NCBI GenBank assembly: GCA_017848855.1 | Contig: JAFIHF010000047.1 | Coordinates: 1 to 55,474 of the forward strand | Direction of reading: 5' to 3' | DNA: 55,474 nucleotides | From: Rhodanobacter denitrificans | Lineage (GTDB): Bacteria > Pseudomonadota > Gammaproteobacteria > Xanthomonadales > Rhodanobacteraceae | In this document: one piece after another, positions 1 through 8,996 of the stretch | How positions within the stretch are numbered: the first letter of the stretch is position 1 | Layout of the letters: each line of letters opens with the position of its first letter | Notes under the pieces: model-generated | What the model was told of the DNA's origin: nothing | What the model saw: the letters and a program-made list of their open reading frames with translations, nothing else | Databases searched by the model: none | Program-made: the position numbers and the translations under genes

Positions 1-71
1 AGCACCAGCCGTGCCATCACCGCTGCCGGCGCCTGCTGTTCGATCCGATCCACTACGGCTTGCCACGTCAT
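1..71 (-). CDS. Transposase N-terminus (partial, IS4-like)
   Basis: Only the first 23 codons lie in the window; the gene continues past the left edge. The translation starts MTWQAVVDRIEQQAPAAVMA, and the QAPxxVMAR stretch is typical of the first helices of IS4-type transposases. A good ribosome-binding site (GAGGAAGG) sits 6 bases before the ATG at 71. The insertion-sequence end presumably lies within about 100-150, just before the stop of the neighbouring kinase gene at 155. Family assignment rests on about 24 residues and is tentative. Confidence 0.5.
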   Translation of the reverse strand, partial: MTWQAVVDRIEQQAPAAVMARLV

Positions 72-154
72 ATGCCACCTTCCTCGGCGAAAATCGCAGA
101 GTAGCGGCTTCCTGTGAAAACACCTTGAAAGGGGTGGCTCTAAGAGGGCTTCGA

Positions 155-1714
155 TCAAGTGGCGCTGGCCAGCGCCAGCCGCAGCGTCCGCAACAGCCTC
201 CGCGTGGTGATCGGTTTGTCGAGCAGGTGCAGGTGCGGTAGCGGCGGCAGTTCGTCGAGGTTCGGCGGCGCGTCGGGGCGCACCAGCATCACCACCGCGC
301 CGGCGTAGCCCTGCTCGATCAGCGCGGCCAGCGTGCGCACAGCGGTGAACAGGTTCATGTCGGCGTCCATCAGCACCAGGTCGGGCAGGCCGTGCGCGCC
401 GATCCACTGCAGCGCGGCGGTGCCGCTCTGGCTGGCGCTGGCCTGGTAGCCCCAGGCGTCCAGGGTGTCGCTGAGCAGGGACAGTTCGCTGGCCGCCTCG
501 GCCACCACCAGCACCCGCTCGGCGGCGCCTTCGAGGCTGTCGCCGTCGTCGCCGTTCGACTCTGCGGCGTCCGCCGCCGGTTCCAGCAGCGGGATGTACA
601 GGTCGAAGCGGGTGCCGCGGCCCGGCGCGCTGTCCACCCGCATCACGCCGCCGTAGCTGGCGACGATGCGCCGGCAAGAGAGCAGGCCCAGGCCGGTGCC
701 GTTCGCCTTGGTGGTGAAGAACGGCTCGAACAGCCGCGCCAACACGTCGCGGTTCATGCCGGTGCCGTTGTCGATCACGGACAGGCGCAGGTAGCGGCCG
801 GGATGCGGCTCCTCGTCGGGCCGGAAGAACTCCGCGGCCAGCCGCTGCTGCGCGGTTTCGATGCGCAGCTCGCCGCCATCCGGCATCGCCTGGATCGCGT
901 TGAGGCAGAGGTTGAGCAGGCACTGCTGCAGCTCGGTGTGGTTGCCGGCGAACGTGAGCTCGGGCGCGTCGACCACCATCTCCATGTGGATCGCGCGCGG
1001 CACGCTGCCCTGCAGCAGCAGGCCCAGCGCGTCCATCAGCGCGCCGAGCCGCACCTGCTCGGCGCGACGCGCGCCGCGGGCGAAGGACAGCATGGACTGC
1101 ACCATCTCCAGCCCGCGCTTGCCGCAGTCGCGCACCAGCTCGCCCAGCCGCGTCAGCTGCGGATCGTCGGCGCGGTCGCGCAGGCTCTCGCCGGCCAGCA
1201 GCAGCGGTTGCAGCAGGTTGCGCAGGTCGTGGCTGAGGCCGCCGGCGAGCATCGCCAGGCTCTCGAAGCGCTGCGCGCGGATCAGCTCGGCCTGGGCGCG
1301 CTGGCTGGCGCGCCGCTCGGCCGCCTCGGCGAGCGCGCGGCGCACCGCGCTTGCGAGGCGCGCGGGGTTCTGCTTGAGGATGTAGTCGGTGGCGCCGTTG
1401 CGCAGCGCCGCGATCGCCGCCTCCTCGCCGAGCGTGGCGGAGACGTAGATGAAGGGCAGGTCCGGGTCGCGCTGGCGCAGCAGCTCCAGCGCACGCTGGC
1501 CGGAGAAGCCGGGCAGGCTGAGGTCGGACAGCACGATGTCGGGCGCGAACCCGCGCAGCGCGTCGAGATAGTCCTGCTCGTCGTCGACCACCCGCGCCTC
1601 GTGCGCGAGGCCGTCGTCGTCGAGCTCGGCCAGCGCCAGCTCGGCGTCGTTGCGGTTGTCTTCCACCAGCAGCACCCGGATCGGGCGCATATCGCTGCCG
1701 TGCGCACCGTGCAT
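155..1714 (-). CDS. Hybrid response regulator / histidine kinase (REC-HisKA-HATPase-REC)
   Basis: Cytoplasmic two-component protein of 519 residues with no membrane segment. In order: receiver domain (about 12-130, phospho-acceptor D64 in VLSDLSLPG), HisKA (H162 in LSHDLRN), HATPase (N-box near 268-275, G-box NGTGLGL at 339-345) and a second receiver (about 400-515, D450). The second receiver reads VLVVAEAAS where functional receivers have an acidic pair, so one Mg-binding acid seems lost and it may be a poor phosphate acceptor. The start at 1714 is chosen because GGGGAGGAG lies 4 bases upstream; the frame is open a further 10 codons upstream. Last gene of a three-gene minus-strand unit, 31 bases after the single-domain regulator. 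Signal unknown. Confidence 0.85.
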   Translation of the reverse strand: MHGAHGSDMRPIRVLLVEDNRNDAELALAELDDDGLAHEARVVDDEQDYLDALRGFAPDIVLSDLSLPGFSGQRALELLRQRDPDLPFIYVSATLGEEAAIAALRNGATDYILKQNPARLASAVRRALAEAAERRASQRAQAELIRAQRFESLAMLAGGLSHDLRNLLQPLLLAGESLRDRADDPQLTRLGELVRDCGKRGLEMVQSMLSFARGARRAEQVRLGALMDALGLLLQGSVPRAIHMEMVVDAPELTFAGNHTELQQCLLNLCLNAIQAMPDGGELRIETAQQRLAAEFFRPDEEPHPGRYLRLSVIDNGTGMNRDVLARLFEPFFTTKANGTGLGLLSCRRIVASYGGVMRVDSAPGRGTRFDLYIPLLEPAADAAESNGDDGDSLEGAAERVLVVAEAASELSLLSDTLDAWGYQASASQSGTAALQWIGAHGLPDLVLMDADMNLFTAVRTLAALIEQGYAGAVVMLVRPDAPPNLDELPPLPHLHLLDKPITTRRLLRTLRLALASAT

Positions 1715-1745
1715 GGGCTCCTCCCCTCGTCTCGCGGCTGCCACC

Positions 1746-2192
1746 CTAGTCCTGCCCGGGCGCCTGGTTCAGCACCGCCCAGAACTGCCCCAGCGTACGC
1801 ACCGCGGTGAAGAACTGGTCCACGTCCACCGGCTTGATCACGTAGGCGTTGACGCCGAGGTCCCAGCTGCGCGCCAGGTCGCTCTCCTCGCGCGAGGAGG
1901 ACAGGATCACCACCGGGATGCGCCGCAGGTGCTCGTCGGCGCGCATGCGGGTGAGCACTTCCAGCCCGTCCATGCGCGGCATCTTGATGTCCAGCAGCAC
2001 CACCGCCGGGTTGCCCGGCTCGCGCGCGGCCCAGGCGCCGCGGCACTGCAGCCAGTCCATGCAGTCCACGCCGTCCTGCAGGTGCACCACCGGGTTGGCG
2101 AGGTTGGCCTCGCGCAGCGCGTCCAGCGACATTTCGGCGTCGGCCATGCTGTCCTCGACCAGCAGGATGGTGCGGATGTGGCGATTGATCAT
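1746..2192 (-). CDS. Single-domain response regulator (Rcp1/CheY-like)
   Basis: 148-residue receiver with no output domain. ILLVEDS near the N-terminus supplies the acidic pocket, D68 in VVLLDIKMPRMDG is the phospho-acceptor, and VIKPVD carries the conserved Lys-Pro. The length and the extended loop before D68 match the Rcp1 subgroup that partners phytochrome-like kinases. The ATG overlaps the stop of the upstream kinase by 4 bases (ATGA, 2189-2192), so translation is probably coupled. Likely role: phosphotransfer between the upstream kinase and the downstream hybrid protein; inferred from gene order only. Confidence 0.88.
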   Translation of the reverse strand: MINRHIRTILLVEDSMADAEMSLDALREANLANPVVHLQDGVDCMDWLQCRGAWAAREPGNPAVVLLDIKMPRMDGLEVLTRMRADEHLRRIPVVILSSSREESDLARSWDLGVNAYVIKPVDVDQFFTAVRTLGQFWAVLNQAPGQD

Positions 2193-3985
2193 GAAAGCCT
2201 CTCGGATGAGATGCCGGACAGGTCCCGCGCCGGCAGCGAAAAGTGGAAGCGCGCGCCGCGATCGGGCTCGGCCTCGGCCCAGACCCGGCCGCCGTGGCGG
2301 GCGAGGATGCGCCGCACGTTGGCCAGGCCGATGCCGTTGCCGGGGAAATCCGAGGCGCGGTGCAGGCGCTGGAACACGCCGAACAGCTTGTCGGCGTACT
2401 GCATGTCGAAGCCGGCGCCGTCGTCGCTGACGGTGAACTCGTAGTCGCCGTTGCGGCCGCGCCGCACGTCCACCGCGATGTGCGCCAGCTCGCGCTGGCC
2501 GGTGTACTTCACCGCGTTGCCGATCAGGTTCTGCCACACGGTGCGCAGCATGTTCTCGTCGCCGACCACGATCGGCAGCGGCGCGATCGACCAGCTGATG
2601 CGCCGCCCCGGCACCTCCGCCGCGCACAACGCGCGTGCCTCCTCGGCCAGCGACTGCATGTCCACCGGCTGCAGGCGCAGCGCGCCACGGCCGAGGCGCG
2701 AGAACACCAGGAGATCCTCGATCAGCTGCGCCATGCGCTGCGCCGAGTTGCCGATCACGTCGAGGTAGTGGCTGCCGGTTTCGTCCACGTGCTCGCCCAG
2801 GTGCTGGCGCAGCTTGCGCGCGAAGCCGGCGATGTGGCGCAGCGGCGCGCGCAGGTCGTGCGAGACGGAGTAGCTGAACGCCTCCAGCTCGCGGTTGACG
2901 TCGGAGATCTGCGCCACCTTGCCCTCCAGCTGGTGGTTCAGCTCGTTGACCTTCTGCTCGGCCAGCGCGCGCGCGGTGACGTCGCTCACCGTGAGCAGCA
3001 GCGCCTGCGCGTCGCTGTCCTGCTGCTGGATGCGCCGCGCGTTGATCACCACGTGGCGGTCCACGCCGTCGACGGTGCGCTGCACCAACTCGTAGTCCCA
3101 CAGCTCGCGGTTGCGCAGCAGCACGTCGTTGAGCCGCTGCAGCAGCGCGCTGTCGTTCCAGGCGCCGTCGCCGATCTGCGGCAGCGGCAGCGCGCGGTCG
3201 TGCTTCGGGTCCAGCCCGTACAGCTCGCTGAAGGCGGCGTTCACCAGCAGGCTGCGCAGTTGCTCGTCGAACAGCGCGATCGGCTCGCGCACCGCCTGCA
3301 CGATCATCTGCGAGCGCAGCACCGCGCGGCCTTCGCGGGTTTCCGCCAGCTGGCGCTTGCCGATCTGCCGCTCGGAGGAGATCACCACCACGATCAGCAG
3401 CAGCAGCTGCGCCAGCGCGATCAGCCCGAGCACGAACTGGCTGCGGCTCACCTGCCGCTCGACGTCGCGGGTGCGCTCGGCCAGCAGGCGGTCCTCGGTC
3501 TGCGCGATGCCGTCGATCAGCACGTGCATCTGGAACAGGTCGCCGGTGTCGCGCAGCGACTGCCGCGCGCCGGCGGCGTCGCCCTTGCGCAGCCGCGCCA
3601 GCGCCTGCTCCACCAGGGTGATGCGGCCGTTGGTGACGCTTTCCAGCGCACCGATGCGCGCCTGCTGGTCGGGGTTGTCGCGGGTCAGCGTGCGCAGCTG
3701 CGCGAGCAGCGCCGCCACCTGGCTGCGGGCGCTGCCGGCGCGCTGCGCGGTCGCCGCGTCGCCGTCGCCGGCGAGCATGCGGTAGCTCGCCGCCTCGCTG
3801 TCGCGGATCAGGTAGGCGATGCGGTAGGTGAGCGCCTTGACCGTGCTAGCGTGGTTGAGCCAGAGGTTGGCCTGCTGCGTCTCGTCCGCCATCACCCGCG
3901 TGGCGAGGTACGGCAGCGCCACGATGGCGACCATCGCGAGCAGCAGGCCGGCGACGCGCCAGCGCAGCAGACCCCTGACTTTCAT
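2189..3985 (-). CDS. Membrane sensor histidine kinase with CHASE3-like sensor and PAS
   Basis: 598 residues. Two membrane segments (about 10-28 and 184-203) bracket a periplasmic helical region of about 150 residues of CHASE3 type. A PAS-like domain (about 225-340), a short coiled coil, HisKA with H376 in SYSVSHDLRAPLRH, and an HATPase domain (about 465-590) ending in GNGIGLANVRRI follow. The SYSVSHDLRAPLRHI signature and FPGNGIGL box are those of phytochrome-type kinases that signal to Rcp1-like regulators, consistent with the overlapping downstream gene. First gene of a three-gene operon; 109 bases separate it from the GH92 gene upstream on the same strand. The ligand is not predictable. 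Confidence 0.88.
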   Translation of the reverse strand: MKVRGLLRWRVAGLLLAMVAIVALPYLATRVMADETQQANLWLNHASTVKALTYRIAYLIRDSEAASYRMLAGDGDAATAQRAGSARSQVAALLAQLRTLTRDNPDQQARIGALESVTNGRITLVEQALARLRKGDAAGARQSLRDTGDLFQMHVLIDGIAQTEDRLLAERTRDVERQVSRSQFVLGLIALAQLLLLIVVVISSERQIGKRQLAETREGRAVLRSQMIVQAVREPIALFDEQLRSLLVNAAFSELYGLDPKHDRALPLPQIGDGAWNDSALLQRLNDVLLRNRELWDYELVQRTVDGVDRHVVINARRIQQQDSDAQALLLTVSDVTARALAEQKVNELNHQLEGKVAQISDVNRELEAFSYSVSHDLRAPLRHIAGFARKLRQHLGEHVDETGSHYLDVIGNSAQRMAQLIEDLLVFSRLGRGALRLQPVDMQSLAEEARALCAAEVPGRRISWSIAPLPIVVGDENMLRTVWQNLIGNAVKYTGQRELAHIAVDVRRGRNGDYEFTVSDDGAGFDMQYADKLFGVFQRLHRASDFPGNGIGLANVRRILARHGGRVWAEAEPDRGARFHFSLPARDLSGISSERLS

Positions 3986-4094
3986 TGGACAGACCGCATC
4001 GGCTGACCCCGCCGGAGACCGCGTCCGGTTCGCTACAGGCAGTCGCTATTCTGCGCAGGTTTCGCGCCGCGGGCCAAGCAGTGGAAGCGCGTGT

Positions 4095-6431
4095 CTATGG
4101 CTGGTACGGACTCATCGAAGCCGGCCGCGCGGCGATGGCCCTGCCCCAGGCGAGGTTCGGCTGCGCCTGCATCGTGAAGCGCAGCTCGCCGCCGGCGAGG
4201 ATCTCGGCGTGGCGCAGGTAGACGCGATCCAGCGGCTTGCCGTTCAGCGTCACCGCGCCGACGTAGGGATGCGCGTCGTCCAGCGGCTCGGCCACCACGG
4301 TGAAGCTGTGGCCGTTCGGCAGGTGGATCGCCGCCTGCGGCACGAACGGCCGGCCGAGCGCGTACTCGTCGCTGCCCGGCGTCACCGGATAGAAACCCAG
4401 CGCGGTGAAGATGTACCAGGCCGACATCTGGCCAAGGTCGTCGTTGCCGACCAGGCCGTCCGGCGCGATGCCGTACTGGCTGTCCATGATCTGCTTCAGC
4501 CTCGCTTGCGTCTTCCACGGCGCGCCGGCGTAGTCGTAGAGGTAGGCGATGTGGTGGCTGGGCTCGTTGCCGTGCGCGTACCAGCCGATCAGGCCGGTGA
4601 TGTCCTCGACGTGCTTGAACACGGCCGGGTCGACCTTGGCGTCGAACAGCTGGTCGAGCCGGGCGACGAAGGCCGCGTCGCCGCCGTAGGCGCGGATCAA
4701 CCCGGCCACGTCCTGCGGCACGTACCAGGAGTATTGCCAGGCATTCGCCTCGGTGTAGTCGCTGCCGTAGGCGGCGGAGGCGGGATCGAACGGTGTGCGG
4801 AACCGGCCGTTGCTCAATTTGGCGCGCATGAAGCGGGTCTGCGGATCCCACACGTTGCGCCAGTTCGCCGCGCGTTTTTCAAAGTTGGCGTAGATGTCGC
4901 GCCGGCCCAGCGCCTTGGCCATCTGCGCGATCGCCCAGTCGTCGTAGGCGTACTCCTGGGTCTTGGAGCCGGCTTCGGTTTCCTTGTCGATCGGCACGTA
5001 GCCGAGCTTCATGTAGTCGGCGAGGTCGCCGTAGGGACCGTAGCTGGCGGTGGCGACCATCGCCTTCAGCGCGGCGTCCGCATCGAAGCCGCGCACGCCC
5101 TTGATGTACGCGTCGGCGATCACCGCCACCGCGTGGTAGCCGGTCATGCACCAGGTTTCCAGGCCCTGGTACGCCCACACCGGCAGCATGCCGAACGGGC
5201 TGGCCTGCTGCGCGGCGAGCAGCGAGCGGACGAACTGCGTGCCGAGGTCGGGCCGCAGCAGCACCATCAGCGGCTCCTCGGCGCGGTACACGTCCCACAT
5301 CGACCAGCTCGAATAGAAGTCGTAGCCGCTCGCCCGGTGCACCTCGTGGTCGGGGCCGCGGTATTCGCCGTTGACGTCCATGCTCAGCGTGGGCGCGAGC
5401 ATCGCGTGGTAGAGCGCGGTGTAGAAGCCGGTGCGCTGCGCCTGCGTGCCGGACACGTCGATCGCCGCCAGCGCCTTGTTCCATGCCGCGGTGGCGTCGG
5501 CGCGGCGGGCGTCGAAATCCCAGCCTTGGCCGTCCTGGTCGAGGTTGGCGATGGCGTTCGCCTCGCTCACCGGCGAGATCGCCACCTTCACGATCAGGGG
5601 CGCGGCGAGTTGACCGAAATCGAACACGCCTTCCAGCGCGCGGCCGTTCTCGGCGTCGCGGTCCTGCGGCTGGTGGCCCGGGCCGGCGAAACCCTTGTAG
5701 ACCACGTCCGTCTCGCGGTCGTACAGCGTGCGCGAGGTCATCGGCTGATTGAAGCGCAGCGCGAAGCACAGCTCGCGCCCCGGCGCCCAGCCGCGCGTGG
5801 TGCGGCAACCGCTGACGGTGCCGTCCGCGCGCACGCGCAGCCGCGACCACAGCACCTTGCCGGGGTAGTCGTAGATGCCGGGGCGCAGGTCGAGCAGCAG
5901 GTGCGCGGACTGGTTCTTCGGGAAGCTGTAGCGGTGCCAGCCAATGCGCGCCGAGGCGGTGAGTTCCGCGCGCACGCCGTAATCGCCCAGCGTCACCGCG
6001 TAGTAGCCGGCCTGCTCCACCTCGCTGACGTGGCTGTAGCGTGAGCGGTAACCGCTGTGCGGCTTCGCGGGATCGCCCGGATCGAGCTTCGCCTCGCCCG
6101 CGATCGGCATCACCAGCACGTCGCCCAGGTCCGAATGGCCGGAGCCGGAGAAATGGGTGTGCGAGAAACCCATGATGGTGGGATCGCCGTACTGGTAGCC
6201 GGCGGCCCACGCGTAGGCATGCTTGAAGTCCGGCATCGCGGTGTCGGGCGAGAGCTGGATCATCCCGAACGGCACCGTGGCGCCGGGGAAGGTGTGGCCA
6301 GCGCCGCCGGTGCCGATGCGCGGATCGACCTCGGCCGCATGGCCGTTCGCCGCGGCCGCACCGGCGGAGAACAGGCTCAGGCCGACCGCCAGCGCAAACC
6401 CCAGCCCGACCTGCACGGCGTGCTGCTTCAT
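4095..6431 (-). CDS. GH92 alpha-mannosidase, Sec-exported
   Basis: 778-residue calcium-dependent exo-alpha-mannosidase of family GH92, which trims alpha-1,2/1,3-linked mannose from oligosaccharides. The N-terminus MKQHAVQVGLGFALAVGLSL is a Sec signal ending near AAAANG. Family signatures: IGTGGAGHTFPGATVPFGM near the mature N-terminus, HGNEPSHH (acid E623) and GNDDLGQMSAW (about 663-673, base Asp pair 664-665). The start at 6431 has AAGGGGAA 5-6 bases upstream; the frame is open further upstream but would put the signal peptide in the middle. Transcribed divergently from the LacI-family gene at 6577, with a predicted operator at 6453-6468 immediately upstream, so it is probably the regulator's direct target. 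Confidence 0.93.
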   Translation of the reverse strand: MKQHAVQVGLGFALAVGLSLFSAGAAAANGHAAEVDPRIGTGGAGHTFPGATVPFGMIQLSPDTAMPDFKHAYAWAAGYQYGDPTIMGFSHTHFSGSGHSDLGDVLVMPIAGEAKLDPGDPAKPHSGYRSRYSHVSEVEQAGYYAVTLGDYGVRAELTASARIGWHRYSFPKNQSAHLLLDLRPGIYDYPGKVLWSRLRVRADGTVSGCRTTRGWAPGRELCFALRFNQPMTSRTLYDRETDVVYKGFAGPGHQPQDRDAENGRALEGVFDFGQLAAPLIVKVAISPVSEANAIANLDQDGQGWDFDARRADATAAWNKALAAIDVSGTQAQRTGFYTALYHAMLAPTLSMDVNGEYRGPDHEVHRASGYDFYSSWSMWDVYRAEEPLMVLLRPDLGTQFVRSLLAAQQASPFGMLPVWAYQGLETWCMTGYHAVAVIADAYIKGVRGFDADAALKAMVATASYGPYGDLADYMKLGYVPIDKETEAGSKTQEYAYDDWAIAQMAKALGRRDIYANFEKRAANWRNVWDPQTRFMRAKLSNGRFRTPFDPASAAYGSDYTEANAWQYSWYVPQDVAGLIRAYGGDAAFVARLDQLFDAKVDPAVFKHVEDITGLIGWYAHGNEPSHHIAYLYDYAGAPWKTQARLKQIMDSQYGIAPDGLVGNDDLGQMSAWYIFTALGFYPVTPGSDEYALGRPFVPQAAIHLPNGHSFTVVAEPLDDAHPYVGAVTLNGKPLDRVYLRHAEILAGGELRFTMQAQPNLAWGRAIAARPASMSPYQP

Positions 6432-6452
6432 GGGCGTTCCCCTTGCATCGAA

Positions 6453-6468
6453 ATTTGGATCGTTCCAA
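6453..6468. promoter_or_regulatory. Predicted LacI-family operator A (GH92 promoter)
   Basis: ATTTGGATCGTTCCAA, a near-palindrome centred on CG (TTGGATC/GTTCCAA, one mismatch between half-sites), as typical for LacI-family operators. It lies 22 bases upstream of the GH92 start at 6431 and recurs in three other places in the window with consensus ATTTNGATCGWTCYAW. Binding is inferred, not shown. Confidence 0.7.
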
Positions 6469-6543
6469 GCTGCGGACGCTAGCACCGCGCCGCGTGCCGG
6501 CGCATGTTGCATCGCGGAACCATCCGCGGCACGCTTCCGCTAC

Positions 6544-6559
6544 ATTTTGATCGTTCCAA
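6544..6559. promoter_or_regulatory. Predicted LacI-family operator B (lacI promoter, autoregulation)
   Basis: ATTTTGATCGTTCCAA, sharing 15 of 16 bases with operator A and located 17 bases before the start of the LacI-family gene at 6577. Position suggests autorepression and control of the lacI-transporter-kinase-isomerase operon. Confidence 0.65.
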
Positions 6560-6576
6560 TCGACCAGACGACGAGC

Positions 6577-7635
6577 ATGGCCACGGACAGCACGCCTCAC
6601 GCCAACCGCAAGGTTACCCTCGCCGACATCGCCGCCGGCTGCGACGTGTCGCGCGCCACGGTGTCGCTGGTGCTGCGCGGCAGCCCGCTGGTGAACAAGC
6701 TCACCCGCGCCCGGGTCGAGGAGGAGCTGCGCCGCCAGGGCTACGTGTACAACCGCGCCGCAGCGAACCTGCGCCGACGCACCTCGTCCAGCATCGCGCT
6801 GGTGCTGAACGACCTCGCGAACCCGTTCTTCGCCGAGTTCGCCACCGGCGTGGACGAGGCGCTGGGCGCCGCCGGCTACGTCACCCTGCTCGGCAGCACC
6901 GGCGAATCGGCCGCGCGCGAACAGGCGGTGCTCGGCTCGCTGCTCGAACACGATCCGGCCGGCATCATCCTCTCGCCCGCCGAGGGCAGCGACGCCGGCC
7001 AGGTGCTGCGCACCATCGGCGTGCGCACGCCGATGGTGCTGTTCAACCGCGAGCTGGCCGGCAAGACCCCGCCCGACGCGCCCTGGGACCTGCTGATGCT
7101 GGACAACCAGCGCGGCGCGCGGCTGGCCACCGAGCACCTGATCGCGCTCGGACAGAAGCGCATCGCGTTCTTCGGCGGCCACGCCGGCTCCAGCTCCTGC
7201 CAGCAGCGCCACGCCGGCTACGTCGAGGCGATGAAAGCCGCCGGCCTGCCGATCGAGCCGCACTGGCGCATCGAGTGCGCGCCGAACCGCGTGGACGCGG
7301 CGGCGCAGTGCGGCGCGCTGTTCTTCGACGCGCCCGCGCCCACCGCGGCGGTCTGCTACAACGACGCGGTGGCGCTGGGCCTGATGCTGGGCCTGTACCA
7401 GCGCGGCATCCATCCGGGCCGCGATTTCGCCGTCACCGGCTTCGACGACATTGCCGAAGCCGCGCTGAGCGCGCCGCCGCTCACCACGCTGGCCTCCACG
7501 CCGCGCGCGCGCGGCCGCCAGGCCGCCGAACTGCTGCTGCAGCGCTTGAACGAACCGCAGGCCGCGCCGCGGCGCACCGTGGCGCCGGTGCAACTGGTGG
7601 TGCGCGCCAGCAGCTGCCCGCCGCCCGCCGCCTGA
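6577..7635 (+). CDS. LacI-family transcriptional regulator of the mannoside locus
   Basis: 352 residues. N-terminal helix-turn-helix and hinge (VTLADIAAGCDVSRATVSLV at about 11-30, then PLVNKLTRARVEEELRRQGY) followed by a periplasmic-binding-protein-like ligand domain with the usual DNQRGARLATEHLI and FAVTGFDDIAEA motifs. Start at 6577 chosen because the HTH begins 10 residues later; the frame is open upstream for over 100 codons but that part has no domain sense and overlaps the divergent promoter. First gene of an operon with transporter, fructokinase and mannose isomerase. Predicted to bind the four ATTTNGATCGWTCYAW sites here; inducer likely mannose or a mannoside, by context. Confidence 0.9.
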   Translation: MATDSTPHANRKVTLADIAAGCDVSRATVSLVLRGSPLVNKLTRARVEEELRRQGYVYNRAAANLRRRTSSSIALVLNDLANPFFAEFATGVDEALGAAGYVTLLGSTGESAAREQAVLGSLLEHDPAGIILSPAEGSDAGQVLRTIGVRTPMVLFNRELAGKTPPDAPWDLLMLDNQRGARLATEHLIALGQKRIAFFGGHAGSSSCQQRHAGYVEAMKAAGLPIEPHWRIECAPNRVDAAAQCGALFFDAPAPTAAVCYNDAVALGLMLGLYQRGIHPGRDFAVTGFDDIAEAALSAPPLTTLASTPRARGRQAAELLLQRLNEPQAAPRRTVAPVQLVVRASSCPPPAA

Positions 7636-7660
7636 GCCGCATCGACAGGGGAACCACCGC

Positions 7661-8986
7661 ATGGCCTTCACCGCACCCACGCCGACCGGCGCCGCGAGCA
7701 CGATCACCGGCAACGACAGCGGCCGCTACACCGACTATCCGCTCGCCTTCGTCGTGGTCACCGCGGTGTTCTTCATGTGGGGCTTCCTCACCGCCTTGAA
7801 CGACAGCCTGATCCCGCACCTCAAGGCGATCTTCGAGCTCAACTACACCCGCGCGATGCTGGTGCAGTTCACCTTCTTCGGCGCGTACTTCCTGATGTCG
7901 CTGCCTTCGGGCCGGCTGGTGGCGCACCTGGGTTTCAAGCGCGGCATGGTGGCGGGGCTGGCCATCGCCGGCGTGGGCGCGGCGGCGTTCTGGCCGGCGG
8001 CGCAGTGGCACAGCTATCCGCTGTTCCTCGGCGCGCTGTTCGTGCTGGCTACCGGCATCACCGTGCTGCAAGTCGCCGCCAATCCCTACGTGGCCCTGCT
8101 CGGCCCCGCGCGCACCGGCTCCAGCCGGCTCACCCTGGCGCAGGCGCTGAACTCGCTGGGCACCACCCTGGCGCCGCTGTTCGGCGGCTGGCTGATCCTC
8201 TCCAACACCGTGCTGGGCAAGGCCCAGGTAGCCGCGCTGCCGGCAGCCGAACAGCTGGCCTACCGCACGCACGAGGCGCAGTCGGTGCAGGGGCCGTACC
8301 TCGGCCTGGCGCTGGTGCTGGTGCTGCTCGCCGTGGTCGTGGGCCTGTTCCACCTGCCCGTGCTGGCCGAGGCCACCGAGCAGGCCGACCACGAAAAGCA
8401 CACCCTGCTCGACGCGCTGCGCATCCCCCACGTGAAGTTCGGCGTGCTGGCGATCTTCTTCTACGTGGGCGCCGAGGTGTCGATCGGCAGCTTCATGGTG
8501 AACTACCTGGCGCTGCCGGAGATCGGCCACATCAGCGAGCAGCAGGCCTCGCACTACGTGTCGCTGTACTGGGGCGGCGCGATGGTCGGCCGGCTGTTCG
8601 GCTCGGCGCTGCTGGCCTGGCTCGATCCGCGCAAGCTGCTCGCCGCGTTCGCGCTGATCGCCGGCGCGCTGGTGCTGACCAGCATGCTGAGCGGCGGTTC
8701 GGTGGCGATGGTCAGCATCATCGCGGTGGGCCTGTTCAACTCGATCATGTTCCCCACCATCTTCGCGCTCGGCATCGAGCGGCTGGGGCCGCTCACCGAC
8801 AAGGCATCCAGCCTGCTGATCATGGCGATCGTGGGCGGCGCACTGGTGCCGGTGCTGCAGGGCGCGCTGGCCGACGCGATCGGCGTGCAGCACGCGTTCG
8901 TGCTGCCGCTGCTGTGCTACGCCTACATCGTCTTCTACGGCCGCCGCGGATCGAAGATCCACGGCGACGCCGCCAGCCAAGGGTAA
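7661..8986 (+). CDS. FHS-family sugar/H+ symporter (FucP/GluP type)
   Basis: 441-residue major-facilitator protein of the fucose-glucose-galactose symporter family, about 12 membrane segments in the inner membrane. Family signatures seen: FFMWGFLTALNDSLIPHLK near residue 32, QFTFFGAYFLMSLPSGRL, LQVAANPYVALLGP and RLTLAQALNSLGTTLAPLFG. These are specific to FHS sugar importers rather than MFS in general. It lies 25 bases after lacI and 10 bases before the fructokinase, all on the plus strand. In this context it most likely imports mannose released in the periplasm; exact substrate is inferred. Confidence 0.92.
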   Translation: MAFTAPTPTGAASTITGNDSGRYTDYPLAFVVVTAVFFMWGFLTALNDSLIPHLKAIFELNYTRAMLVQFTFFGAYFLMSLPSGRLVAHLGFKRGMVAGLAIAGVGAAAFWPAAQWHSYPLFLGALFVLATGITVLQVAANPYVALLGPARTGSSRLTLAQALNSLGTTLAPLFGGWLILSNTVLGKAQVAALPAAEQLAYRTHEAQSVQGPYLGLALVLVLLAVVVGLFHLPVLAEATEQADHEKHTLLDALRIPHVKFGVLAIFFYVGAEVSIGSFMVNYLALPEIGHISEQQASHYVSLYWGGAMVGRLFGSALLAWLDPRKLLAAFALIAGALVLTSMLSGGSVAMVSIIAVGLFNSIMFPTIFALGIERLGPLTDKASSLLIMAIVGGALVPVLQGALADAIGVQHAFVLPLLCYAYIVFYGRRGSKIHGDAASQG

Positions 8987-8996
8987 TTCCCGCCCC

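Noticed and set aside
392-1810. A 472-codon plus-strand open frame opposite the hybrid kinase
   Set aside because: Antisense by-product; all kinase motifs are on the minus strand.
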